DNA of 64,000 nt from Pseudomonadota bacterium (GTDB lineage: Bacteria; Pseudomonadota; Gammaproteobacteria; Xanthomonadales; Rhodanobacteraceae). The stretch covers positions 1 through 64,000 of the forward strand of contig JAJYQO010000025.1 in assembly GCA_021794575.1 (NCBI GenBank), read 5' to 3'. The notes below the pieces were generated by a model, which did not search any database, was not told where the DNA came from, and worked only from the letters and a program-made list of their open reading frames with translations. This document shows positions 52,574 through 63,347 of the stretch, piece after piece. The translations under genes were made by a program, and so were the position numbers. Within the stretch, counting starts at the first letter, position 1, and the number at the start of each line of letters is the position of its first letter.

Positions 52574-52868
52574 GGCAGGCTCCTCGGGATTCGATGGACG
52601 GAGTGGAACGGATAGCCCCCGAACCCTACGCCGCAACTACGAGGCGCAATAGTTAAAATTGCAGATGCCGAATATAAGCGGCACTTATCAGTCGAGTGCC
52701 GTACATTGCGCCGCAACATATCGTCACGATGATGCGCGCGCGGGCCACGGCGCAGGCGCGCACGGCAGCGGAAATCGACGCGCGGCGCTAGGTTCCATGC
52801 GCGGCACAAGCGGGCCGCCGATCCGTGCCACATGGATGCGCGACGCCCCGGGCGTCGCGCGCACCTGC
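52574..52868. promoter_or_regulatory. Promoter region of the sulfur cluster, with a small palindrome
   Basis: This 295-nt gap lies between the dsrE-like gene and the 3' end of the PII gene. It contains an AT-rich island (GTTAAAATTG and AATATAAG) unlike the surroundings, the likely promoter. ATAAG-CGGCA-CTTAT (52674-52688) is a perfect inverted repeat and may be an operator. No gene is visible in the rest. Confidence 0.45.
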
Positions 52869-55215
<2,347 letters not shown>

Positions 55216-55287
55216 ACCCTGCGCCACATCACGCGGGCGCTTCCGGGTGGATGCAGTCTGGGCTCAAATCCCATGCGCGTGCGAGTC

Positions 55288-56205
55288 TCAGGTGCGGCCG
55301 GTAATACGATAGCGATGATTGTCCAATTCGACAGGCAGCAGTGCCCAGCGCAGGGCCCGGCCGCAGGCCGGCGCCGGCTCGACGCGACGGTTTTCAGCGA
55401 TGACCCGGAAGCGCCGCGCATAGCGCCACTGCGGCACGGCGAATACCGGCGCCAGCTTGTGCACGTGGCCATCTCGGCCGAATGCGACGAGGTACAGCAC
55501 CAACGCGCGATGCATCGGACGTATTCGCAGCACGGACGGCTGCCACAGCGTCTCGTGAGGATGCCTGTGAACTGGCTGAATGCGGCAGGCCGCATCACGC
55601 TGCAGCTTCGCCAGCATCTGCCGGTGCAGGCCGGCCTCGATGCCGGCGTTGTAGCGCAGGATAAATGCATTGGCATCGGCCAATGCCTGCTTGTTCTGCG
55701 TCTGCGACAGCAGACCCAGCGTGCGATGCAGCAGCGAGGCGGGGTATCCGGTGTTCTGCTGTGCGGGGACCGCGTAATGCAGATACGCCAGCGCCCAAAC
55801 GTTGGCCTGCAGCGCGCGGCCGCGCCGCACTTCCAGTTCGGCCAAGGCGGGCATGGCCAGCAGGCGGCCCTGGATCGCGGCATGCGCCAGGTACAGCGAG
55901 GCCTCGTGGGCATCGCGCGCGAGATGGAAACTGCCGCAGTCGCGGCCGTGCAGGTACAGCGCACCCAGCGTGAGCTGATCCGATGCCTTGCCCCGCAGCG
56001 CGGCATGGCGCAGTGATTCGAATCCGGCCTGGCAGGCGTGCGCGTTGCCACGGCCGCTGATCAGCGCGAACTGGTCCGCGTCGCGCAAGGCCTTGGTCGC
56101 GTGGTCCGCGGCTGCCATCGTGTCTGTCGCGGCAAGTGCGGGTGGCGCCGCCACGGCCAGCCCTGCGAGCGCAATGGCCAGCAGCGTGTACCGCGCGCGG
56201 TGCAT
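55288..56205 (-). CDS. Secreted Sel1-like repeat protein
   Basis: 305 aa from ATG 56205 (MHRARYTLLAIALAG); GTG 56220 is a possible in-frame start. A signal peptide ends PALAA. Sel1-like helical repeats are visible: FESLRHAALRGKASDQLTLG, ALYLHGRDCGSFHLARDAHE and AAIQGRLLAMPALAELEV. The C-terminal 120 residues form a different domain with HKLAPVFAVPQWRYARRFRV. No function is known. The gene upstream is a decayed paralogue with the same organisation. Confidence 0.75.
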   Translation of the reverse strand: MHRARYTLLAIALAGLAVAAPPALAATDTMAAADHATKALRDADQFALISGRGNAHACQAGFESLRHAALRGKASDQLTLGALYLHGRDCGSFHLARDAHEASLYLAHAAIQGRLLAMPALAELEVRRGRALQANVWALAYLHYAVPAQQNTGYPASLLHRTLGLLSQTQNKQALADANAFILRYNAGIEAGLHRQMLAKLQRDAACRIQPVHRHPHETLWQPSVLRIRPMHRALVLYLVAFGRDGHVHKLAPVFAVPQWRYARRFRVIAENRRVEPAPACGRALRWALLPVELDNHRYRITGRT

Positions 56206-56242
56206 GAATCGTCCGATCACGGAAAGCCTGCCTTGTCCATGC

Positions 56243-57242
56243 TCAATGCCAGTACATCACGTAGCGGTGGTCGATGTAGTGCATCGGCTGGATGACCGAA
56301 CGCAGGCCGTGGCAACCGGGCGCGGGATTGAAGCGCATGATGGCCAGCGAATAGCGCATCTGCTATCGCACGTGCCAGTTCGGCAGCACGTTGATGATGG
56401 CGTGATCGACGATGCGGCCGGCGGGATCGACGGCGTAGATCATCACCAGCGAGGCCGCGCGCGGTACATGCTTCCAGCGGCCGGGCCTGAAGAAGCCGGG
56501 CACGGTACCTTGCGGTGCGATGCGCCGCGCACGGCAGGCGGCGGGCAGCTCCGGCACGAATGCGTGCAGCGCCGCCTCGATGCGCGGGCCGGTAGCGCAC
56601 CAGCACGCCATTGACGTCGGACAGCAGCCTGGCCTCCTGGGCAGCAGTGAGTTGCTCTTGCGCGTGCGCGATCAATTCGGGCAGATAGCCCGCTGCGCGC
56701 TTCTGCGCCGGCCGCAGCTGGTGGCGGTAGTAAACCAGCGTTTGCGCCCAGATCATCGCCTGCAGCGGATGTCGCGTGCGCAGGTCGAGCTGCGCCAGCG
56801 CCTTCATGGCGGGCAGCTCGCCGCGGATGGCGGCATTGGACAGATATTCGCGCGCCAGGCTTTCGTCATAGGGCAGCAGCGCATGCGGCCGCTGCCCGCC
56901 CCACATGTACAGCGAGCCGATCACGTACTCGGCGAAAGCGTTGCCGTGTTGCGCCAGTGCGGTGAGCTGCCCGATCGCGGCCAGCCGGTCCGCCGTCGGA
57001 TGCGCCGGACTGAGCGCGGTCAGCGCCAGCAACAAGGGGGGATCCGCCTGCGCCTGCGTGGACGCCGCGGGCGGCGCGGTCAGCAGCATGCTCGGCTCCG
57101 GCTCGCGTCGCGTGCCGGATTCCATGCCGAACGGTGGAAACGCCGAACCAGCCGGCGCCGGCGCCGCATGCGTCACACCGCCCGCAAGCCCCTCCGCCAG
57201 CAACGCGGCCACCAGCACCGTGCACGCCCGATCCATCCGCAT
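56243..57242 (-). pseudogene. Decayed paralogue of the Sel1-like protein (frameshift plus amber stop)
   Basis: It starts at ATG 57242 with a signal peptide (LLAEGLAGGVTHAA) and Sel1-like repeats (LTALAQHGNAFAEYVIGSLY; LREYLSNAAIRGELPAMKAL-type). At about 56590 one extra C in 'taccggcc' throws the frame; the continuation GPRIEAALHAFVPELPAAC is in the next frame. That frame meets TAG at 56363-56365 after NVLPNWHVR, then would continue QMRYSLAIMRFNPAPGCHG to a natural stop at 56243. The paralogue downstream aligns across both lesions, which shows the gene was once intact. Track ORFs in this stretch are fragments. Confidence 0.72.
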
Positions 57243-57349
57243 ACGGCCTCCCTCGATCCATCGCCGTGCGGCGCAGGCTAAGGTGGTGATCGCCGCGTAC
57301 GCAACCGCGCCAGCCTACGCTTTGCTTACGCTTGCGGAGCGCGCGTGGG

Positions 57350-57363
57350 CGCTTCGCGAAGCG
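57350..57363. terminator. Palindrome after the GT2 gene
   Basis: CGCTTCGCGAAGCG is a perfect 14-bp palindrome just past the stop of the minus-strand glycosyltransferase. It has no U-run, so terminator function is only suggested by position. Confidence 0.3.
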
Positions 57364-57371
57364 TGTGGGGC

Positions 57372-58136
57372 TCAGCGCTGGCCGCGCTGCAGCAGCCACA
57401 GCCGCAGGAACTTCTGGCGCACGTACCAGGCCTCGACCCATGCGTAGAAAAGGCCGCGCCAGCCGTCGCGGAAACCGGCGCGCAGCACATAGCCGCGCAG
57501 AAAGCGCCAGGCCGGATTGAACAGCAGGTTGGCCACGCGCGCGCGGCGGCCCTGCGCATACAGATGCTCGGCCATCATCTGCGCATAGCGCGCATGGCGC
57601 GCGAGCTGATCGTCGAGCGCGCGGTAAGCCTCGTGCAGCAGATCGCCGTGCAAAGTCGCCACCGGACCATCCACCTCGACGTGTTCGTGGATCTCGCGGG
57701 TGCCGCGGAAGCCGCCATGACGTCGATCGAACAGGCGTAGCACGCGATCCGGATAGGCGTTGCCGTGGCGCAGATAGGCGCCGAAGTAGCGCGTTGTGCG
57801 CGCGCAACGGTAGCCATGGGCAGCGGCGAAGCCCTGCGCGCGCGCGGCCAGAATGCTTGCGCGCAGCGCGGCGCCGACGCGCTCGTCGGCGTCCAGGAAC
57901 AGAATCCAGTCGTGCGCGGCCTGGCGCACGGCGTAGTCCTTCTGCGTGCGGTAGCCGTCGAAGGCGCGCTGCAGCACACGCGCGCCGTACTGCAGCGCGA
58001 TTTCGCGCGTGCCGTCCGTGGAGCCCGAATCGACCACCACGATCTCATCGCAGAACGCCAGTGAAGCCAGGCAGTCGGCGACGCGGTCGGCCTCGTTGTA
58101 GGTGATGACGCAGGCGGAGAGGGCTGGCGTGTCCAT
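57372..58136 (-). CDS. Glycosyltransferase family 2, LPS-core WaaE/KdtX type
   Basis: 254 aa from ATG 58136 (MDTPALSACVITYNEAD). Motifs are DEIVVVDSGSTDGTREIA, DWILFLDADERV (the DxD-type site) and FRGTREIHEHVEVDGPV, the WaaE signature. The C-terminal FNPAWRFLRGYVLRAGFRDG is also typical. It probably adds glucose or heptose to the lipopolysaccharide inner core at the cytoplasmic face. It is divergent from the glycerophosphodiesterase gene (60-nt gap). Confidence 0.88.
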   Translation of the reverse strand: MDTPALSACVITYNEADRVADCLASLAFCDEIVVVDSGSTDGTREIALQYGARVLQRAFDGYRTQKDYAVRQAAHDWILFLDADERVGAALRASILAARAQGFAAAHGYRCARTTRYFGAYLRHGNAYPDRVLRLFDRRHGGFRGTREIHEHVEVDGPVATLHGDLLHEAYRALDDQLARHARYAQMMAEHLYAQGRRARVANLLFNPAWRFLRGYVLRAGFRDGWRGLFYAWVEAWYVRQKFLRLWLLQRGQR

Positions 58137-58196
58137 CGGCGGCGGCGGGCAGGGATGCGCGCATGATCGCATCGCGCGCGGCGCTATGCTGCCGCG

Positions 58197-58937
58197 ATGC
58201 GCTTCGATGCGTTCTGGATCGCCCACCGCGGCGGCGGCGGCGCGCCGGAAAACACACTGGCCGCCTTCCGCCATGCCTACGCGGCGGGATTCCGCGCGTT
58301 CGAGTGCGACGTGCAGGTCAGCCGCGACGGCATTCCGTTTCTGCTGCACGACGCCACGCTCCAGCGCACCAGCGACGGCCGCGGCGTGGCGGCCCGGCAA
58401 CCGTGGTCGCGGCTGCGGCGTCTGCACGCCGATCGTTGGCACGGCAGGCTCGGTGGCGTCGAGCCGCTGCCGCGACTCGACGCCGTGCTGGCGTTCGCCG
58501 CCGCGCGCCGCGCGTGGCTGAATCTGGAGCTGAAACCCGCGCCCGGCGAGGCGCGATGGGTGGCGATGGCGGTGACGCGGGAGGTCGCGCGCTGGCGGCG
58601 CCGGCACCCGGACGCGCCGCCGCCGCTGCTGTCTTCGTTTTCGATCGCGGCCTTACGCACCGCCCGCGGTGAACTGGCGCGCATGCGGAGCCCGCTGCCG
58701 CTGGCGCTACTGGCGGATACCTTCGATGCCACGCTGGTCGACCGCGCGCTGCGGCTGGGCGCCGCAGCGCTGCATCTGCACTGGCGCGCGATCACGCCGG
58801 CGCGGGCCCGCGCCATCCACGACGCAGGCCTGCAACTGCGCGCCTATACCGTCAACCGCGCCGCCAGCGCCGCGCGGCTGCGCACGCTGGGCGTGAGCGG
58901 TGTGTTCACCGACCGCGTGGACTTGCCGGCGCGCTGA
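58197..58937 (+). CDS. Glycerophosphodiester phosphodiesterase
   Basis: 246 aa, no signal peptide, so cytoplasmic UgpQ type. The GDPD catalytic block is WIAHRGGGGAPENTLAAF, followed by FECDVQVSRDGIPFLLHDATLQRTSDGRG (metal-binding Glu/Asp and general-acid His). LNLELKP supplies another metal ligand. It releases glycerol-3-phosphate from deacylated phospholipids, which PlsB can reuse. Confidence 0.93.
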   Translation: MRFDAFWIAHRGGGGAPENTLAAFRHAYAAGFRAFECDVQVSRDGIPFLLHDATLQRTSDGRGVAARQPWSRLRRLHADRWHGRLGGVEPLPRLDAVLAFAAARRAWLNLELKPAPGEARWVAMAVTREVARWRRRHPDAPPPLLSSFSIAALRTARGELARMRSPLPLALLADTFDATLVDRALRLGAAALHLHWRAITPARARAIHDAGLQLRAYTVNRAASAARLRTLGVSGVFTDRVDLPAR

Positions 58938-58980
58938 ACGCGGCCGCTACACTGGGCGTTTTCCGACACTGCTCCGTACC

Positions 58981-60681
58981 GTGTATTCCAGCTATCGCCG
59001 CCACGAACTGCTGCGCGCTCTGTGGCCCTGGCTGCCGCTATGGCTGCTGCTGGCGCTGCTCGCCATCTTCGCGCACGGGCCGATGCCCATGCACTCCACG
59101 CGCACGCTGGGCGTGGCCTGGGAGATGTGGCAGCACGGCAGTTGGATCGTGCCCGTGCTCAACGGCGCGCCGTACTCCGACAAGGCGCCGCTGATCTACT
59201 GGCTGTTCTTCGCCGGCTGGAGCCTGGGCGGCGTCAGCGACCTGTGGCCGCGGCTGCTGCTCGTGCTGATCGGCGCGGCGCAACTGTTGCTGGTGCAGGC
59301 GCTGGCGCGGCGGCTGTTTCCGACGCGACCGTGGATAGCGCGTAGCGCGCCGTGGCTGCTGGGCGCGCTGACCTACGGATTCCTGTTCGACCTGCAGATC
59401 ATGTACGACGGCCTGCTGGCAGTGTGGGTGCTGCTGGCGCTGCTGGCGCTCGCGCCCGGCCTGCGCCGCGAAACGCCGCGCATGGGCCTGTTCGCGCTGG
59501 CGCTCGGTCTGGGGCTGCTGACCAAAGGACCGGTGATGCTGCTGCATGTGGGTCTGGTGTGGTTGCTGGGCCCGCTGTGGCAGCCATGGGCGCGCGCGCA
59601 CCGCGCCGCCTGGTATGGACGCGGCGCGCTGGCCGTGCTGGCCGGCCTGGCCATGCTGTTGGCCTGGGCGCTGCCGGCGGCCTGGTTGGGCGGACCGCGG
59701 TACCGCGAGATGCTGCTGTTCGGCCAGACCGCCGGGCGCGTGGTGGATGCCTTCGCCCACGCGCGGCCGTTCTGGTGGTATCTGCCGCTGCTGCCGCTGC
59801 TGCTGTTTCCGTTTTCGCTGTGGCCGCGCGCCTGGAGCGCGCTGGCCAGCCTGGGGCGGCCGTTCGAGCCCGGACAGAAGTTCCTGATCGCCTGGCTACT
59901 GCCGGTGTTCGTGGCGTTTTCGCTGGTCAGCGGCAAGCAGGCTTACTACCCGCTGCCGGAACTGGGCGGCCTGGCGCTGCTGCTGGCGTTTGCGCTGGCG
60001 CGGCAGCGCGAGCGACACCCGGCGCGCGAGGCCAACGCCTGGCTGGGGCCATGGCCACTGGCACTATTTTGCCTGCTGTTGGCGCTGACGCTGTTCGCGC
60101 TGCCCTGGCTGGCCGCGCACGGTCACCTGGCGCACGCCTATGCGCTGCGCGCGGTGGCCGTGCACAGCGCCAGCTTCGGCGTCGCCTATCTGTTGCTGGC
60201 CGGGGTGCTGTTGCTGCGCGGCCGTGGCGAGCTGCGCCGCATCGCCCTGGTCGGCCTGCTCGGGGTGACGGTGGCCAACGCGCTGTTCACACTGACGCTG
60301 TGGCGCGATTACGACCTGCGCCGCATCAGCACGCTGCTGGCGCAAGCGCAGGCGCGCGGCACGCCGATCGGCAACATCGGCATGTACGAGGGTCAGTACC
60401 ACTTTCTCGGCCGTCTGCGGCAGCCGATCGCCGAGCTGCAGGACGGCGCCATGCTGAATCAGTGGCTGGCCGCGCATCCGCAGGGCTGGGTGCTGGCCTA
60501 TCCCGACCGCCTGGATCAGGCCGCGCACCTGCATGCGCTGTACGCGCAACGCTTCCGCGGCGTGTGGGTGGTGATCTGGCCGGCGCGCGTGCTGGCCGAC
60601 GTACGCGCCGGACACACGCCGCCGCCGGGCAGCGGGCCGGCGCTGGTGATGCCGGACGCCGCCGATGCCATCCCGCATTGA
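58981..60681 (+). CDS. GT39/ArnT-like membrane glycosyltransferase
   Basis: 566 aa from GTG 58981 (VYSSYRRHELLRALWPW); the track start overlaps the previous gene. About 11-12 helices, with the first periplasmic loop holding STRTLGVAWEMW and NGAPYSDKAPLIYWLFFAGW, the metal/substrate motif of this fold. LLTKGPVMLLHVGLVWLL and SGKQAYYPLPELGGLALLL are further signatures. Such enzymes move a sugar from a polyprenyl carrier to lipid A or a protein. The substrate is not evident. Confidence 0.88.
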   Translation: MYSSYRRHELLRALWPWLPLWLLLALLAIFAHGPMPMHSTRTLGVAWEMWQHGSWIVPVLNGAPYSDKAPLIYWLFFAGWSLGGVSDLWPRLLLVLIGAAQLLLVQALARRLFPTRPWIARSAPWLLGALTYGFLFDLQIMYDGLLAVWVLLALLALAPGLRRETPRMGLFALALGLGLLTKGPVMLLHVGLVWLLGPLWQPWARAHRAAWYGRGALAVLAGLAMLLAWALPAAWLGGPRYREMLLFGQTAGRVVDAFAHARPFWWYLPLLPLLLFPFSLWPRAWSALASLGRPFEPGQKFLIAWLLPVFVAFSLVSGKQAYYPLPELGGLALLLAFALARQRERHPAREANAWLGPWPLALFCLLLALTLFALPWLAAHGHLAHAYALRAVAVHSASFGVAYLLLAGVLLLRGRGELRRIALVGLLGVTVANALFTLTLWRDYDLRRISTLLAQAQARGTPIGNIGMYEGQYHFLGRLRQPIAELQDGAMLNQWLAAHPQGWVLAYPDRLDQAAHLHALYAQRFRGVWVVIWPARVLADVRAGHTPPPGSGPALVMPDAADAIPH

Positions 60682-61006
60682 TCCGGCCACGCGCATCGCC
60701 GCGCTGCGCGCGCAGTGCGACGGACCGCGCGACGGCGCGCTGCTGCGCGTGATGCTGGGGCAGGCGCTGGCTGATGCCGGACAGCACGCGGCGGCACGTG
60801 CCGAATTCGAGCGCGCGCTGGGCTTCGATGCCGGCTATAGCGCGGCGTGGAAGTTCCTGGGCCATGCGCGGCTGACCGCTGGCGACGCCGCCGCCGCGGC
60901 TGCGGCCTGGCGGCAGGGCATCATCACCGCCGAGGCGCGCGGTGACGTGCAGGCGGCGAAAGAGATGCGCGTGTTCCTGCGTCGACTCGAAGCTGCCGGC
61001 GATTGA
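60665..61006 (+). CDS. Small TPR protein
   Basis: 113 aa, starting inside the last codons of the GT39 gene (17-nt overlap). Two tetratricopeptide units are visible: LLRVMLGQALADAGQHAAARAEFERAL and AWKFLGHARLTAGDAAAAAAAWRQGI. TPRs mediate protein contacts. Overlap with the glycosyltransferase suggests a joint transcript; no specific function can be inferred. Confidence 0.82.
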   Translation: MPSRIDPATRIAALRAQCDGPRDGALLRVMLGQALADAGQHAAARAEFERALGFDAGYSAAWKFLGHARLTAGDAAAAAAAWRQGIITAEARGDVQAAKEMRVFLRRLEAAGD

Positions 61007-61034
61007 GCGGTCGTCACTGCGGCGCGCCGGCCGC

Positions 61035-63173
61035 TCAGAAATCGCGGCTGACGCCGAGGTAATAGCCGCGGCGCGGCCCGTATTGCGGCGCGCCCACGCC
61101 GATGCCGGAGCCGTCGCGGATCGCGTACACGCGATCCAGCGCGTTGATCACCGCCAGGCGCGTGTGGATCACACCCAGTCCGGGCACGTCGAAGCTGCGC
61201 GCGGCGCCGAGATTGATCTGGAAATATCCGGGCAGTGTCTGCGTGTTGGCGAACCCGGCGCGTAATCCGGTGCCGAACAGATAGTCGGCGTTCAACGTGG
61301 TGCCGTCGCCGAACCGGTAGCTGGCACCGCCCGATGAGGTGTAGCGCTGCGCGTGGTCCAGCGCGACCCAGTGGCTGGCGATAAAGGCCAGTTCATCGGC
61401 CGCGAAGTTGTACTGGCCCGAGGCCACCCGCTTGCCCTTGGCGCTGTTGCTGGCCAGGTTGAAATACGCGCGCAACGGGCCGCGCTGCCAGTTTGCGGTG
61501 AACTCGATGCCCTTGTTGCGACCGTAGCGGTAGTTGAAGTCGGAGAAGATCAGCGCGGTGCCGAACTGACCCTCGTCGAGCAGGTTGCGCGCCTGACTCA
61601 GGTAGGCGTCCAGGCCCAGCGTGAGGTTGTCACTGGGCGCCCACTGCACGCCGGCATCGTAATAGTTGCTGCGCATGGCGCGCACGTTGGTGTTGGCGTC
61701 GGTGGGTAGGGCGTTGGTGGTGCCCTGGAACTTCGCAATGTCGGTGGCGGCAATGAGTTCCGCGGCCGGCGGGGTGAAATAGCGCGCGTAACCGGCGTGC
61801 AGTGTCCAGTCGTCGCTGATTTCATAGACCATGCCCAGACGCGGACTGAGCTGGCTCTCGCCGAGATAGCCGCCGATGTGGTCGTAGCGCAGGCCACCGT
61901 TCACCGTCAGCTGGTCGGTGACGTTCCACTGGTCCTGCACATACAGCGAGGCGGTGCGCGCGAGCAGCCGGTTGTCATCGGTGATGCTGACCGGCACATC
62001 GCTGGTCTGGTTGCCGTTGGCATCCGCGGGGAACACCAGCGAGGTGTTGTCCTGCAGGCCGCGCTGGAAGTCGGCGTACAGGCCGTAGCGCAGCGCGTTG
62101 CGGCTGCCCAGCGGGGTGGCGAAGTCCGCCTGCAGTGTGCCGGCGCGGTTGCTGCGGCCCACGGTGGAGGCGACACCGTTGTAGATCAGGTCGCCGATGG
62201 CATCGGGGCTGAAATCGACTTGGCTGTAACGCTGGCCGCTGGCGATCTGGTAATCAGTGGTCCCCAGCTTGCCTTGCAGGCTGACGATGGCAAAGCGGGT
62301 CAGTTCGCGCTGGCGCTCATTGAGAATGGCCGAGGGGTAAGCGCCGACGCCGGCCAGCGCGTATGCCGGCGTCTGGCCGGGATTGTCGGGAATCTGGAAG
62401 CGGTTGTTGGTGACGCCGGCCAGCACGCTGATGCGCGTGGCATCGTCGAGCAGATACGACAGCTCGCCAAAACCTCTGCCCTGCCAGGTCTTGTCGTGGA
62501 TGGCGCTGTCGGCCGGCGTGGGGTTCTCGATGCCGATGTCGTTCTTCAGGTAATCGCCGCTGAAAAACCAGCTCCAGCGCCCTTGGTGGCCGTGCAGGCT
62601 CAGCGCGGGCTCGAAAGTGCCACGGCTGCCCACCGTCACGCCGACGCTGCCACCATTGCCAAGCCTGGCGCCAGAGCGTGTGTCGATGCTGATCACGCCG
62701 GCGCTGCGCAGGCCGTACTGCGCCGGCAGTGCGCCGGTGAGCAGGCTGACGCTGTTGATGATGCGGGTATCCAGCGTCTGCCCGAAACCGGAGATGCTCT
62801 CCGGCAGGATGATGCCGTCGATGCGGTACTGCAGGTTGCCGTGATCGCCGCGCACGTGCAGCGCACCGTAGGAATCCTGCACCACGCCCGGCGCCTGCAG
62901 CAGCACCTGATTGAGCGGCGTGGACTCGCCCAGCGGCAAACTGGCGATGGCCTGCCGGGTAAACACGTACAGGCTGCTGCCGGTGGATGGCGAAAGCCGG
63001 TTGCGCGCCAGGTCCAGCTGCGCGCTCACGGTGACCGTGGCCAGTTGCTTGGCATGTGCGCTGTCGGTGGCGTCGCGGGCGTCGTTGTTTTGGGCTTGCG
63101 CCAGCGGCGCGCTCAAAGCCAGCAGCAGCGCGGCAGCCGGCGCGGCGGGACGAAGGGATTGTGTGCGGCGGAG
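61035..63173 (-). CDS. TonB-dependent outer-membrane receptor
   Basis: 712 aa from ATG 63173 (MLRRTQSLRPAAP) with a signal peptide ending PLAQA. The plug includes APGVVQDSYGALHVRGDHGN, YRIDGIILPESISGFGQTLD and LLTGALPAQYGLRSAGVI. The 22-strand barrel ends with the aromatic C-terminus GVSRDF, and INALDRVYAIRDGSG is a typical late strand. The ligand is unknown; no His-rich loop is seen. Upstream is a small palindrome (separate entry). Confidence 0.92.
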   Translation of the reverse strand, partial: LRRTQSLRPAAPAAALLLALSAPLAQAQNNDARDATDSAHAKQLATVTVSAQLDLARNRLSPSTGSSLYVFTRQAIASLPLGESTPLNQVLLQAPGVVQDSYGALHVRGDHGNLQYRIDGIILPESISGFGQTLDTRIINSVSLLTGALPAQYGLRSAGVISIDTRSGARLGNGGSVGVTVGSRGTFEPALSLHGHQGRWSWFFSGDYLKNDIGIENPTPADSAIHDKTWQGRGFGELSYLLDDATRISVLAGVTNNRFQIPDNPGQTPAYALAGVGAYPSAILNERQRELTRFAIVSLQGKLGTTDYQIASGQRYSQVDFSPDAIGDLIYNGVASTVGRSNRAGTLQADFATPLGSRNALRYGLYADFQRGLQDNTSLVFPADANGNQTSDVPVSITDDNRLLARTASLYVQDQWNVTDQLTVNGGLRYDHIGGYLGESQLSPRLGMVYEISDDWTLHAGYARYFTPPAAELIAATDIAKFQGTTNALPTDANTNVRAMRSNYYDAGVQWAPSDNLTLGLDAYLSQARNLLDEGQFGTALIFSDFNYRYGRNKGIEFTANWQRGPLRAYFNLASNSAKGKRVASGQYNFAADELAFIASHWVALDHAQRYTSSGGASYRFGDGTTLNADYLFGTGLRAGFANTQTLPGYFQINLGAARSFDVPGLGVIHTRLAVINALDRVYAIRDGSGIGVGAPQYGPRRGYYLGVSRDF

Positions 63174-63197
63174 CATGAGGGAAACCCCGGTGTGATA

Positions 63198-63210
63198 GTT
63201 ATAAAGTAAC
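63198..63210. promoter_or_regulatory. Candidate metal-regulator box upstream of the TonB receptor
   Basis: GTTATAAAGTAAC is an imperfect palindrome (GTTA...TAAC) in the only AT-rich patch of the gap, 25 nt from the start codon. It loosely resembles Zur-type GTTATANNATAAC sites. It may equally be just the -10 region (TATAAC on the minus strand). Confidence 0.35.
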
Positions 63211-63347
63211 AAATCATCACGTCGGGTCGCAAGCGCGCGTGGCGCACGGACGCAGCCGCGCCCGCCTTGCGGCAGGCCGGCTGCGCCGTTGCGATCAGGG
63301 TTCGGGCCGGACGCGCTCGCGACGGTCGCGGCGCGCAACGCCAGCGG

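Noticed and set aside
56217-56363. The tail of the 341-aa ORF after the frameshift
   Set aside because: Beyond about 56590 the ORF reads in the wrong frame (Arg-rich text); the paralogue shows the true continuation lies in another frame.
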